Assembly (NCBI GenBank): GCA_021234155.1
Contig: JAJEKV010000104.1
Coordinates: forward strand, 2,775,985 to 2,839,984
Source: Isoetes taiwanensis
Taxonomy: Eukaryota; Streptophyta; Lycopodiopsida; Isoetales; Isoetaceae
DNA length: 64,000 nucleotides
Direction: 5' to 3'
Below are positions 22,775-34,210 of the stretch, piece after piece (within the stretch, counting starts at the first letter, position 1; each line of letters begins with the position of its first letter). The position numbers were made by a program, and so were the translations under genes. The notes beneath the pieces are model-generated. The model worked only from the letters and a program-made list of their open reading frames with translations. It ran no database searches and was not told the origin of the DNA.

Positions 22775-23820
22775 ATGGATGCAAACCAGCCAGAATATGT
22801 TCCTTGCACACAAGACAATGACATTCGAATTCTCCATTTCTCTAAAAGCTATCCACCTTCAAATTGTCATTCTATCCGACAAACTAATTTGTTGCCATGC
22901 GCGCGCCCATGCCTTATCTGCTTCCTCGCCAAGTGACTCCGCCTACTACAGTTTCCTTCATGCAAAATCATCCACCAGCTGGTTCTTTTCCATCCATGCA
23001 AAATGTGCTCAGTTGCCACATCTCAAAATGCCTCAATAATTCCTTTCTCAAAATGCCTCAACCATTCCTTTACTGCAACCTATTCCATCAAAGAAAAGAG
23101 GACGTCCAGACTAACAATGAGGCCACAAACAAGAAGGAGAAGCAGATTGATGGTAAAGTTTGTAAAGAAGAATCTGCAGAAGAGGATGACCTTGCTCCTA
23201 GAATATGGCCTGACCATCACGTTGTGGCTTTGCTTCACGCAAATCGTGAGATGATTGAAGATTTTCTTGCACCACCTAAACAAGGCGTAGACTTGTGGAA
23301 CAAGGTATGTATTAGAGTTGCTGCAATTTGTCCTGATTTTAAAAAAGATTCCAAAGCGTGCAAGAAGAAATTCCAATATGTCTTCAAGCAGTACCAGAGT
23401 GATAACACTTGGAATGCTGTCTCTGGGAATGACAGGCGAGAAAGCTGCCCTCATTTCAAGCTCGTAGACAGTTATTTTGGCCAAAGGGCCAACGTTAAAA
23501 AAACATGTTCATGCCGGAGCAATAGACGTGGATTATAATTCTGAAATACTAGATCATGATCAGTTGAAGAAGGATGTTATCGTAAAAAAAGAGACATCTG
23601 AATTTACAAGCGGGGAAAAGAAGATGAGAGCAATTGCTTTATCATTGATGGAAGAGGTTTTAGCAATAGGAAAGGAGCTCACGAAGTCTTTAGAGCGTCA
23701 CTGGGAAAATGAAGATCGTAAGTTGCGTATGATATGATGCAAGAGAGTGAAGCCCGCAAGCTTATTGTCATAGAAGAAATGCAAAAGTCTTTTGGTGCAT
23801 TTTTAGAGAGAATGAAATGA
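22775..23820 (+). pseudogene. AT-hook/trihelix-like DNA-binding protein relic
   Basis: Starts MDANQPEYVP right after an acceptor-like CAG. It then needs at least three frame changes: near 22890, near 23030-23115 (where one frame reads PSKKRGRPD, an AT-hook core, and the neighbouring frame continues with EEDDLAPRIWPDHH) and near 23500 at an A7 run. The central part, about 23205-23480, looks like a Myb/trihelix fold: W....VALLHANREMIEDF..., GVDLWNKVCIRVAAICPDF, C..KFQYVFKQY, SGND. The C-terminal part (23500-23740, then another frame to 23820) is a charged helix (EKKMRAIALSLMEEVLAIGKEL, EEMQKSFGAFLERMK). Proteins of this shape act as plant regulators or as partners of Harbinger-type transposases. 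Likely a decayed or retroposed copy. Confidence 0.55.
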
Positions 23821-24256
23821 ACGTGTTTGACACAATGTTAAACATTTTATCTAAAACTGTTAAAGGTGCATTTCTGGTGCACTTTCCAGTTTTCAGAATT
23901 CCTTGTTCATTGTTCAGTGGTTTATAAGATATCAAAACTAACCATTTGCTTTTATATGTCATTTGGATTAGTATAACTTTTATGTTAATATTTGATCCTT
24001 TTATGTTTGTTTTTTAGATGTACATGCATCAAATATAGGTTTGTACAAGAGGACAGTTTATTGGAACATCTTGGTTAACTTCATAGGCATGCACATAATA
24101 TAGGTTGGGTGTCTGTATTGATCATCATTACTTTATTTTTGGCAAAAGCTTGATTTTATTGGTGATGGTGATATATACCTTCATTGGAAAGAGGTGGGCT
24201 TCATTGGTGGCAGGTGAGTTCCATTGGGGCATGGAAAAAGCATGTGCAAAACTAGA
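23821..24256. other. no recognisable feature
   Basis: AT-rich DNA between the trihelix relic and the target duplication of the Mutator-like element. Confidence 0.4.
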
Positions 24257-24266
24257 TTTGATTGAT

Positions 24267-24551
24267 GGCTCAAGATAATTATACCCTGGATTGGTATATC
24301 CCGGAGCAAAAAAAGTTGCCCTTTGGGATCCCTCACCTGTCCCCTACAGAGCTCGTATTCTTCATCCCATTCTGCCATACTGATATCGGGGATACCACTC
24401 GGAATATCATCCATCAGGATCCCCACATTCAAATCTCGATATCCGGGATCCCCAACTTGGTGATACCAGAGCATGAGCTTACATGGTGGTATCCCCCAAC
24501 TCGGGATCCACAATTGAATCCCCATCTCTAGGATCCACATTGCGAATGAGA
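24267..24551 (+). repeat. left terminal inverted repeat of the MULE
   Basis: About 285 bp, full of GGGATCC/GATATCCCG wording at short intervals. It is matched in inverted order by 26569-26842. Confidence 0.88.
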
Positions 24552-25059
24552 TCCTCAAGGATATGCATGTCAGTACGCTTTTACCGTTTTTGAATTTCCA
24601 TTTTGCTTCTTCAAAATATGGAGATAATCTCTTAGAGAAATCCGGCTATGGCTATCAATCCCCTGCCTTCAAGCTTTTGTTAAGGGTAGAGCATATAATG
24701 AAGCATATAATGGGGTGATATCGTCGGCAAGGCATAAAACGGTGAGAAGGCGTTGTTTAAAAATTCGGTCTGAGCAAAAAAGGCAAAAAAAAGATTGCAA
24801 GGGATCCAAAAATGAACAGAGTTCGTGTTTGGCATTGGACCAGTTGGTATGGAGTCGAATCCCACTCTCGTGAACTAGCAGTACCCAGTATTCAGCAACG
24901 ATTTCACAAGTTTTATTGAGTTAGAGATATTTGCAGGTAGATTTAGGGCCGATTCTATAGTCAGTTTTCCCCAGGCCTTAGTTTAGTTCTTATTGATTTA
25001 TAGATCTTTTCTTTTGGCCAATTCTTGATGTGGCGTTTGGCTTATTCCTGTTTGCTTTA

Positions 25060-25705
25060 AGTGACATCTCTTCTACTCCTCCCTATAGCACCTGGCGCCT
25101 GGCGCCTGGCGCCTGCCTGAGGCGCTGCCTGAGGCCTGCCCGAGCAGATGCAGTGACGGATGGCGTTGGAGCAGCGGCAGTGAAGGATGGCGACCTTGTG
25201 TGTGCCTGAGTGGATGTCCGCCTGCGCGCATACCTGGGGGTGCTGGCGCCTTGGCGCAGGGCTGGAGGATAGGTGAGGAGGCACCTCCGATGGGCGACTT
25301 CCCTGAGCGGTTTTTCTGAGCGCCGCCTTCCCTGCGCGTCTGGGCGATTGGCGTTGGGGGCGTCTGTTTTCCAGCACCCAGTTGTGAAGAGGTTACGGTT
25401 CGGAGCTGCTTGGTGAAGCCTTGTCTGCTGGAGGTATGAAGGTATGCTTGTTGCTTGTGCAACAGCATGGATTTTTGGATCGGTGAGCAGCCATAGTCAT
25501 CCTGGCAACGGTTTTTTCCTAGGTGGTTTTTAATCCGGGTCAGGATGGTTGTGTTCTAGCTCACGTTGTGCTTTGGTTTAAGGGCTTCGGCCCATGTTCT
25601 TGTTTGGACTTCGGTCCAGGACTTCGGTCCCTTATGTACTTGGTCCCATAACCTGATTGGGTTCCGTGGACGTTAAAAATTTTTCCTTCCTTCCTTCCTT
25701 CCTTT
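25060..25705 (+). mobile_element. plus-strand LINE 3' end (copy D) nested in the MULE
   Basis: The sequence ends GGTCCCATAACC..GATTGGGTTCCGTGGACGTTAAAAATTTTT followed by (TTCC)n at 25684-25705. This matches the order of the 3' blocks at 757-905 and 7630-7775 but in plus orientation and with a different tail. The hairpin part (25510-25545) is shortened. The GC-rich stretch upstream (CTGGCGC repeats at 25090-25115) has no coding match I recognise. Confidence 0.6.
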
Positions 25706-25940
25706 ATTGCGCTTTTCTTCTTTTGCTTATAAGCGTTGGGCTGACTCCAATGCCTCAGATACAGAGGCAAAATCTCCCAGTAAGCAGCATAAACATGTGT
25801 TGTATTTGCCCACGGAATCTCTGAGTTGTATCTTCACAAGAGCTCTGCATAAGCTAGTATTTTTTTAGCAGTATCAAGTCCTCCTTTGCCTTTGACCATA
25901 AACACCCAAGGTGGTAGCATCAGAGTCGTTAGCTTCAACT

Positions 25941-26225
25941 ATGGCTTTCTCTGCATTAATTCGGCAGCTGAGCAACCGCCATACCTCCACTGCGGCAAAC
26001 ATTCTACCAAAACCAAAGCAGAGAAGAAAAGTCTTTCTTATCAGCCATCCTTCCAGAACATCCCATTCATGCACAAGGATTGCACTCTTAATCCTTGCCG
26101 CTGCAGCATTCCGACAATTAGAAACAGGATATAACTCCTTTTTTATTACAAAAACCCATGCAGTCATAGATCCAAAAATCTCATGCTTTTGGGAGAATCC
26201 CCTTGAGAAGGCCGTCCATTTCTAA
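25941..26225 (+). pseudogene. possible captured gene fragment with transit-peptide-like start
   Basis: From ATG at 25941 the frame reads MAFSALIRQLSNRHTSTAANILPKPKQRRK, rich in Ser/Thr/Arg and low in acidic residues like an organelle transit peptide. A hydrophobic stretch RIALLILAAAAF follows, then it ends soon. No family is recognised. Its place inside a MULE would fit a captured exon, but a chance frame is possible. Confidence 0.25.
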
Positions 26226-26568
26226 ATCAATTATATTAACATCACCATAGCAATAGAAATGATGTGCATAACATCTCGCAGTTTAATCATATTCAAAGTT
26301 TCCATACTTCGCCACATAATTCGAGCCTCCAAATAACACATACGCCACACAAATATCTTGATCAAAAGCCTAGGCAAAGTAGGGGTACAAATTCACGAGT
26401 CGGTGTAAGAAGTATGTAATTCTTAACATGGTTTCATTATCCTTTGGGCTATGTTCGACAGGAATGATCCATTTGAAGGAGGATAATGCGTGCTCAACAT
26501 ATTCGTAGCCGAAGGAAGTAGAACCCTTCAAACCCAAAAAACAGAGATTTAAAACAAAAAATCTACGA

Positions 26569-26842
26569 ATCTCATTCGCAGTGTGGATCCTAGAGATAGG
26601 ATTTCAATTGTGGATCCCGGGTTGGGGGATACAACCATGTAATCTCATGCTCCGGTATCACCAAGTTGGAGATCCCGAATATCAGGATTTGCATGTGGGG
26701 ATCCTGATGGACGATATCCCAAGTGGTATCCCGGATATTAGTATGGCAGAACATGATGAAGAAAACGGGCTCCGTAGGGGACATGCGAGGGATCCCAGAG
26801 GGCAACTTTTTTTACCAATGCAGGGTATAATTATATTGAGCC
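26569..26842 (-). repeat. right terminal inverted repeat of the MULE
   Basis: Inverted partner of 24267-24551, slightly shorter because of small deletions, for example of GTATATCCCGGAGC. Confidence 0.88.
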
Positions 26843-26956
26843 TTTGATTGATGACATATTTAAATTTTTGGGTGAAGCACAAACAACCAAAAAGGTTGAT
26901 TTGATTGATGCTCATGCTTTAATGGAGCATATAGAGAGCAAGCAAACCCATGTAAG

Positions 26957-28180
26957 TCAGAAAGCCCTTCTTGTTGTAATACTCTTGTGCACATTCATGA
27001 GGAGCAATGATTGGAATATATCTTCCATCAACTGCTCCAATGACGTACGAAATACCATGAATAGCTTCAAAAGATTCCAAGTCATAAAGATTTCCTGAAC
27101 ATGTTCCAAGTCTTCCCTAGTGGCAAGCGATATCACTGGACCCCATACTTTGACTCCATATAGAAGAACCGACTCCACAAAGATCTGAAACAAATGTGCC
27201 TCATGGGACCAGTCATAAAGTTCTGTCTTTACGGCAAGTGTTCTGCATGGCATATAATGTCTTTCAGCATGCAGTTACCCATTGTTGGATACAAGTATGC
27301 CAGTATATCTGGTAGTAAACTCCACTTCAATATATTTGTATGTTTGCACCATATCCATATTTTGACCTTGGTAAATGAAGTGAAGCTTTTTACGCTACCT
27401 AGAAAATGATATTAGGAGTACCTTGATCTTGGCCAAATTGACCTGCATTCTAGTGTTATGATATAAGGGATTCAGTGCATCCAAATACTGTTGTGTACTT
27501 GCAAGAGTAGGAGCTAAAGGGTCTACATTGTCTCCATATCAGCTGCCTAATGATGGGATGAGTAAGCCGGGCCCTCAACCTCCATGTTGAGCAAGTCAGT
27601 CCTTGAACTCATCAATGTATAGTCCAAACAGTGCCAGAGAGAACGGATATCCTTGGTGCACTTTCACACTATTCTTGATAGACTAATCTAATGGTGGCAT
27701 TCTAGCTGAGAAATTGTAGTTTCTATATAGCATTTTGCAGGTCCCGAGGGATACCTAATAGCAATAACCTTACCCATATCTTTTCATTAGGAATTGTGTC
27801 GAAAGCCTTTACAAAATCCACAAAATAGCAATAAAGATCCTAGTGCCTATACCTACTATCCTATAATAGGGTGCATAATGCAAAAACATAGTCAATGGTG
27901 GAGTGCGTAGGTCTAATACGACATGTCCAAGTGCGCATACCCTTATTTCTTGTGCTCATGCTGTCAATTATTGTTCAGTAATTCCGACCAACAATATTGC
28001 CAATAAGAGGAACCAGGATCGTGTGGTAATTGGCAGGACTATGACGATCACCAAACTTATAGATTAAAACAACTCTAATGATGGTCCACTACAAGGGGAA
28101 GCCATCATGGATGGCCCTATTGAATGTACTAGAGAACTGGGATAATGTGAGGTCCAATTTCAACAACTCCGTCTATGTTT
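26957..28180 (-). pseudogene. degenerate LINE RT (copy E)
   Basis: Minus-strand relic. From about 27900 down it holds remnants of STIDYVFALCTLL, a palm-A-like stretch, LFGLYIDEF and RT linker wording ending in TELYDWSHEAHLFQIFVESVLLYGVKVWGP (27220-27130). Many stops and frameshifts are present. The 3' UTR block is not recognisable. It is of the same family as the LINEs at 0.7-2.5 and 7.6-8.8 kb. Confidence 0.7.
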
Positions 28181-28184
28181 GTCG

Positions 28185-28335
28185 CAATTCGAAGCCTTAA
28201 GCAGCTTGAGCAACATCCTTTAATTAGATAGATAGGTAGATAGTACTTTTACGTAACTCTATCTACGTGCCGTCGCCATTCAAAGCCTTAAGCAGCTTGA
28301 GCAGCATCCTTTAATTAGATAGGTAGGTAGATGGT
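28185..28335. repeat. direct duplication with GATA-type tract
   Basis: GAAGCCTTAAGCAGCTTGAG followed by CAACATCCTTTAATTAGATA occurs at about 28191 and, with small changes, at 28277. Each copy is followed by TAGATAGGTAGATAG-like repeats. Confidence 0.8.
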
Positions 28336-28374
28336 TTACGTCATGCCACATTGGCAGCATCCATGAGGATATAT

Positions 28375-28445
28375 GACGGACCCCCAAAAACTTGAACACA
28401 AGATCTCGTAATTGCTAACCCCATGGACTAGCCACTAAACCAAAC
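28375..28445 (-). repeat. tRNA-derived SINE head
   Basis: Minus strand: TTGGTTTAGTGGCTAGTCC (A-box-like) then, about 30 bases later, TCTTGTGTTCAAGTTTTTGG (B-box-like GTTCAAG). This is the usual start of plant SINEs. The body probably continues toward 28320 and ends in the CTAC/CTAT-rich tract. Confidence 0.5.
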
Positions 28446-28454
28446 AAGGGGGAA

Positions 28455-30870
28455 CCTCCCAAAAAAATGATCTCTTGAAAGAATACTTATATTGCAAACA
28501 TCGATGTGGTCGAGGTATGTTGGGTATAGTACTTTGTTGCACACGAAGATAGGGGAGCATGCGCATCCTTGTTTTACACCAATTGTGTTTGCAACTTTTT
28601 TTGTTCTAGCAAATGGGAAAGAGAGCTCCACTAAGACCTGCTTATACAAACAGGCTATAGCATTTTTCAATTTATCTGGGATACTAAGGTCAAGCAAGCT
28701 CTTTTCTACTAACCCTGTGAAATGCTTTTGTTAAATCAATAAAAGCCGCATACCTTTTATTTCCAAAGCCTTTTGCTCCCTCTGCAATTAGTCACAAAAT
28801 AGCCAGATGATCTAACGTTGAGTGATTACTTTGGAAACCTGCCTGTCCAATAGCTCTATTGTCATGTTCATCAGCCCAAGAAGAAATTTTGTTCTCCAAC
28901 ATAGATGCAAAAAGTTTAGCAAAAACATTCAAGATTGTTCAATAGTTCTTCATTTCAATCTTGCTTTCGGATTTATAGATAGGAATGGTCCTATTAATAC
29001 ATCAATCACCTGGAAAATTGCCCTTTATAAGGCATTCATTACATAAGTTAGCTAAGAGCATATGGAGTTTATCTCCTCCCACTTAAACAATTCAACCGAA
29101 AGCCCATTTGAATTGCTAGCTTTGCCATTGTTCATTTTGTGTAGAGCACAGCCATGGAGAATATTTCTACTCTCCTTCAAACATCATTTGCTCTACTTCA
29201 GGATTACTATAGAGTTCCTTTATCCAATTCAAAAAATCTTCTTTTGAGATGTCACCTATTGTCCCCATTTTTTTGTGCGATACCAAATCGTTTAGGGTCT
29301 ATCTTTTCGATGTCCATCATAATTTCCTGATGTCTCCTGCACCAATCCCACTTTTTATGTTTAACCAACATCCTATACTCCTTGATCTTGGCCTGATTCC
29401 CTGATTTAATACACATTTGTTTAGCAACGAAACATTCTGCATCAACCATTTGCTTTTTCCCCAACTGTTTTGCTTTTCTTTCTTGATCAAACCAAAAATA
29501 GAACTTGGTATTTGCAATATTATATTGGTCAATACCTCATTCTTTTGCTCTAATGTGCCTGACCAGCATAGTCCGAAAAGCTTATCATGAAGCAAGCGTC
29601 CATAATCTCCAGCCTTTTTATAAGTCAGTCTTATTTTGGGTGGCGGTATCAATTTTGATGATCTCTTATGCTTCAATGCAGCTAGAGTAAACCCAAGCAG
29701 AGCGTGATTTGAGTCAGGATTCCTTGCCAAGACTTTAAAATATGAAATAATATCAATGCCACGAGGGTCTCCTATCAGATAATCCACAACATTACTGCCA
29801 TTGGGATGGTGACATATGAAATACCCTGATCCTGGAAACTGTGTAATGCCACTGTATAAAACAAAGTTAAAGGATTCACACATAGTGATCATGTGTTTGC
29901 CCATCTTATTGGATATCATATCCATAGATTTACGAGACCCAGACTTGGTATCATCTGTTTGTTCTAGTAACCATAGAGAATTATCTTGTGTCGCTTGCTT
30001 GGCGCCAGTACATGACCATTAAGATCTCCTATTATAAAAACATGCCCATGCTCTTTAAAGCATGCAATATCAGCCAATAGATGTATAAAAGGATCCTCTC
30101 CATTTAATCCATCCATCGAATATACTAGTGCAGGATGCGGGTCTTACACACATGCCATATAGCATTCAAATCTAGAAGAAGCAATTTTTTCAAATAAACT
30201 GATTATATTTATCTTTACCTACAACTATAACAGAAGCATGTGTGTCATCTTTCAAGTAGCATGCAATCCACCCCAACTTCTGCGTGCTTGCACCTTGCAA
30301 ATTCCAGACTAAAGCAAGTAAAGAGAAACCCGACATATCTGAAAGCCTGTTAGACTCCTATTCCCAAGTTTCATTAAACAACAATATCATAATCATAAAA
30401 TGAATTACTCAAATTTTTTATTCATCCAAACCATGTATATTCCATATAAACAGCTTGAGGTCAAGATCACTTCTCTATGTTCTACCATGAATGACCACTT
30501 TATTGTTAACTACAAAAGCCTTCTTCCCATCATCTCTCAATTTCTTTACTTCGACCAGCATTAATTTCCGATGAAATTGCTGTTGCACATTCAAATCATC
30601 ATTCAACCATATTTTATGTCCTTTTAGATTGCCTCTATGCTACATCACTCGGATCTTGGCATTCAAGCTACCAAATTTAAGCAATATTGGTCTGTTTTTC
30701 CCTTCTATCCTTTTACCAATGTGTCTACACGCAATGAATTCAGGATCTATTAAATGCATAGTTTCCTGAAAAAATAGATCTGCCATTTCTTTGATATTTT
30801 CCTCATCATGTTCTGCCAGCCCAGCCACCGCTATGTTCTTTGCTCTTGCTGCATGCTCTTCCCGTTCAAA
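28455..30870 (-). mobile_element. decayed LINE with ORF1, endonuclease and RT parts (copy F)
   Basis: Minus strand, high to low coordinates. An ORF1-like RRM piece (30828-30640) reads VAGLAEHDEENIKEMADLFF..EFIACRHIGKR..RPILLKF. The endonuclease start follows at about 30470-30380 (LKLFIWNIHGLDE, FNETWE). The endonuclease C-terminus lies at 29925-29700 (NVVDYLIGDP...DIISYFKVLARNPDSNHALLGFTL). Linker comes next, then RT wording IPDKLKNAIACLYKQVLVELSF and NTIGVKQGCACSP at 28670-28520, where it is broken near a SINE-like head. Stops and frameshifts are frequent; the element is dead. ORF1 resembles that of the LINE at 44.5-45.5 kb. Confidence 0.75.
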
Positions 30871-30899
30871 AATTCTTTGTTATTCTTTATCAAATAGAT

Positions 30900-32250
30900 A
30901 TGCAATCTTGGTTTATAATATTTGAGCATAGCCAATCAAGTATATCAGTACTTGTTCTTGTGATGGTTATGAGGTTCTTGGCATAGGAGTACCAAAGCCA
31001 ATCAAGCATCTGCACATGAGAGGCCACTAAAGCATAGAAGTGCTTGAGATAGGAATCGAATGATAAAACAATATTCAATCTACTTGCTAATGCACCTTAT
31101 AATCTATTTTCCTTACATTTTCAAACTAATTTTCAGCAACTTTGAAGACCCATATGAATTTGCTGATGAAGAAAGAATCTTTCTTAACATCCAATGCACA
31201 TTCTATACCCTTCTGCTAGAAAGAAGGAGCAGGAAGTAGAAAATTTTCAATCATGAATGAACCTGGATAATTAAAAAGTCGTATTTAGTTAAAGTGGGTC
31301 TCATTCCATTCCCACTTTTTTGGAACCCTCTTATTTTACAAGAAAAGGATGTGTGAAGTATTTTGGGGCTTATTTTTCATTCAAAATACTCGTTTTTTTG
31401 TGTGAGGGTGAATTCCTTTACCAAGACATTTTGGCCCTTCTTTCTTGAATGAGTAGACAAGAAATCACAAACTTCAACAAAAATTAAGCAAATTGTTTAT
31501 TTAATCACCAGAAAATGCTAGTTTTGAGATACTTTATATAAATGAATGGGCTCATTACAATATATATTACAATGGGTGAGGAGAAAATAGTGGCCGTGTT
31601 GTTACAACAATTCACCCTCTTCACACACGGACCACAAGTGAGAATGTCGTGTGGAGCACTCTCCGAGCCACGATACAGACGATAGGAATTTGTAGAGGGA
31701 GGCCTTCATGGGCCACACACTGGTTTGTCCAACCAATATCATCACTCTCTTCTTGCCTTCTTTCTTCAATGAACGGGTCTTTCCATTGCTCCCAAGCATG
31801 TATTATCTGGTCGGGATAAGAACTGCAGAAGACAGAATCAAGTTAGTCAACTGATGCTATAGGCAAGAAAAATGAAATAACAACTAGTTCTGAGGGCCAT
31901 TTTTAGAAAATGCAAATCTAACAACCTTTTTGCGAGTCGAGAAATGTAGCTCAAAGTATAAAACGCAGGTTCTGAAGACTATTTCGGAAAACTGCACGTC
32001 TGAGAGCCTTTCTCGACTCGGTCAGAGTGAAAAACGCAGGTCTGGGGCCTTTCTCAACTCGCGAGTCGAGAAAAGCAGCTAAGAGTGAAATGCGCAGTTC
32101 TAAGAGAAAAAATTACATTAAGATTTTAATCATTTATAAGTTTTTCAACTTATTTCATCGTAACCGAGTGTTTTATAGCCACTCGATACCCCTTTCTTAA
32201 GTGCACTCCATACTCCATGGAGCTTCTCTATCCATGATTGAAAGTTGAAA
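30900..32250. other. non-coding DNA with degenerate repeats
   Basis: About 31925-32100 carries three loose copies of a roughly 70-base unit around CGAGTCGAGAAA.GCAGCT..GAGTGAAA.CGCAG. One copy has the palindromic TTTCTCAACTCGCGAGTCGAGAAA. No gene is supported. Confidence 0.4.
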
Positions 32251-32253
32251 TTT

Positions 32254-32287
32254 GGAGGGGGGATGGGGACGGGGTTGGGGGGGGGGT
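32254..32287 (+). other. G-rich tract, G-quadruplex candidate
   Basis: Four G runs of at least four (G6, G4, G4, G10) with spacers of one to two bases, interrupted only by A, T and C. This fits the G3+N1-7 quadruplex rule easily. Confidence 0.7.
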
Positions 32288-33011
32288 GCATATACTTTTG
32301 AAAAGGAAAGGATTTGATACATTTGGGGTGGTGCCATTGTTTCTTATGTCATCCCTAGACAAATATCTCATTGGCCACATCCTTTAAAAAACCCAAGGCA
32401 TTCCTAGGAAATCTCCTCAGTCCAGGTTGTGCCCATAGAACATACCCCAAGAATGATCCTATGCAGTCTACAACAAAGAAGCATACAGCAACCATGTTTT
32501 AGATGACAAGAAGGTATTGCTAAGGAAGTTTCTAATTTTATTTTAAACAATATTCTTTCAAGGTCTAAAACTTTAAAATTTAAAATTAATATCTCTGTAG
32601 CCTATCATTACCGATTTCAACACCAAATATTATGTCGGACATTCTTATTTTTCAAATATCCCCCCATATATGATATTTTTTTATTTTTTTCCAATGTTAT
32701 TTTTATACCCCGCTTTTTTTTCCCGCTCATTTTTAAATTTTAAAATTTGGCACATACACCTTTGAGCCGGAGATACCGTTGTACCACTTGGAAGAAGCTG
32801 CCATAATCTGCCATAGCCATAGCTCCGACCAAATTGATTCCCGAAGTGATTCCACGTGATTCGTAGTCTTGGTGTGGATGCGGAGCAGGGAAAACCTAGA
32901 AATCTACAGAATCCTCCAGAAGGCTTCAAGCAGAAGAACCACAGATTAATACCCTAGAATCGTTAAGAAGACATCAAGCAGAAGAACGAATCATCAAGAA
33001 GACATCAAGCA

Positions 33012-33306
33012 GGAGAACGCATCACCTGCAATACCTCCTTTTCTTGACTATGGTCGGACCATGGCGGCATCCCGGCGCTTTGCCCTTTGAATCTTGCATC
33101 CCGGCCGCCCTTTGAATCTTGCAATACCTCCTTTTCTTGGCATCCCGACGCTTTGCCCTTTGAATCTTGCAATACCTCCTTTTCTTGGCTATGGTCGGAC
33201 CATGGCGGCATCCCGGCCGCCTATCACTTGCAATACCTCCATTTCTTGGCTATGGTCGGATCATGGCAGCATCCCGGCCGCCTATCACATGCAATACCTC
33301 CTTTTC
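33012..33306 (+). repeat. complex minisatellite
   Basis: GCAATACCTCCTTTTCTTG occurs about five times. It is joined alternately to GCTATGGTCGGACCATGGCG (itself containing the palindrome GGTCGGACC/CCATGG), GCATCCCGGCCGCC and GCTTTGCCCTTTGAATCTT. Unit borders shuffle, so it is a higher-order repeat. Just upstream, AAGAAGACATCAAGCAG occurs twice (32960-33010). Confidence 0.85.
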
Positions 33307-33479
33307 TGATTCAGGGTTTCGGCATTCAGGGTTTTAGCATTCAAGGTTTCCGCAGGAGCAAAATGATTTGCCTGATTGGAGTCTGATTGGATGTGCCTAA
33401 ATCATGATTGAGCCAGGCCGGCCTCGCTACTCCTCCAGTTTCTTCTGGTATGTAGCCTTTGAGTTTTTATTAATAGACA

Positions 33480-34210
33480 GAATGGCAAAATGGCAGAGGA
33501 AAGGCAGACAAATCCAAGATGCCGGATTTCCAAGATGCTCACAGGGCTGACGGATTTGCCTTCGTGCTGAAGTCGTCGGCTGTAAGAAGAGCCCATTTGC
33601 ACCCAAATTATTTGCTGAGTTCTGAGGAAGTTCATGCGCAGGTTTCTGAAATAGTTGTCAAGAAAATGTGGATATTGGAGTCAGGAAACGAGGTTAAAAA
33701 ACAGTTTTATCTTACAAATGTCAATGACTTGCAGGAATACAAAAAACAGAAGTACCTCCTATCCAATATTGATAGGAAAAACTGCTTATTTCTCAACTAC
33801 GATTGTCAGCATACACACTCCATATAGAGACTGAAAGGCAGATTGGTACTCCTTGTAGTCAGAGGTTGTGTCTTGGATGTCTAGAACTAGAAATTGAAAC
33901 AGAGGAGCATGCATTCTTGAGATGTGCTTCTTATGCACATAATTCGAGATATCTATGGTATCCAGGTAACCTCTCTAAAAACTCTCTTTGATATACCAAC
34001 GCATCTTTTAAGCTCGTATGTGAAGGCTATTTGGAAAGAAAGAAAAGATATAATGAATCTATTTGAATTCATGAAAGATTTTGAATTAGAATGTGCTCTG
34101 GATTGAGCATCTTGAACAAATAAAATCTGTATCTTTTTGCCATAGAGGGCTGGGGGCCTAAATGGCTTGATCAATACATTACTATATTATTACATTATTA
34201 TATTATATAT
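33480..34210 (+). mobile_element. LINE 3' relic (copy G)
   Basis: A plus-strand frame near 33690-33790 (YLTNVNDLQEYKKQKYLLSNIDRKN) is followed after a frameshift by LSAYTLHIETERQIGTPCSQRLCLGCLELEIETEEHAFLRCASY (33800-33945). That is the C-terminal linker and knuckle (C-x2-C, H-x4-C) seen in the other LINEs. About 230 bases later a TATTA-rich tail (34168-34210) probably marks the 3' end. The RT core is absent. Confidence 0.65.

Larger units (their letters stand above)
24257..26852. mobile_element. Mutator-like (MULE) non-autonomous element with 10-bp target duplication
   Basis: Long terminal inverted repeats, 24267-24551 and 26569-26842, are reverse complements over their whole length with moderate divergence. 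Both begin GGCTCAA.ATAATTATACCC at the outer end. The direct repeat TTTGATTGAT lies immediately outside at 24257-24266 and 26843-26852. A 9-11 bp duplication with TIRs of hundreds of bases is characteristic of Mutator elements (known). No transposase is present. The 2-kb interior holds a LINE 3' fragment (25060-25705), a GC-rich repeat and a possible captured gene fragment (25941-26225), as in Pack-MULEs (inference). Confidence 0.82.

Noticed and set aside
24262-24531. Ile/Pro/His-rich frames mirrored at 26590-26805
   Set aside because: Shadows of the MULE terminal inverted repeats rich in GATATCCC/GGGATCC.
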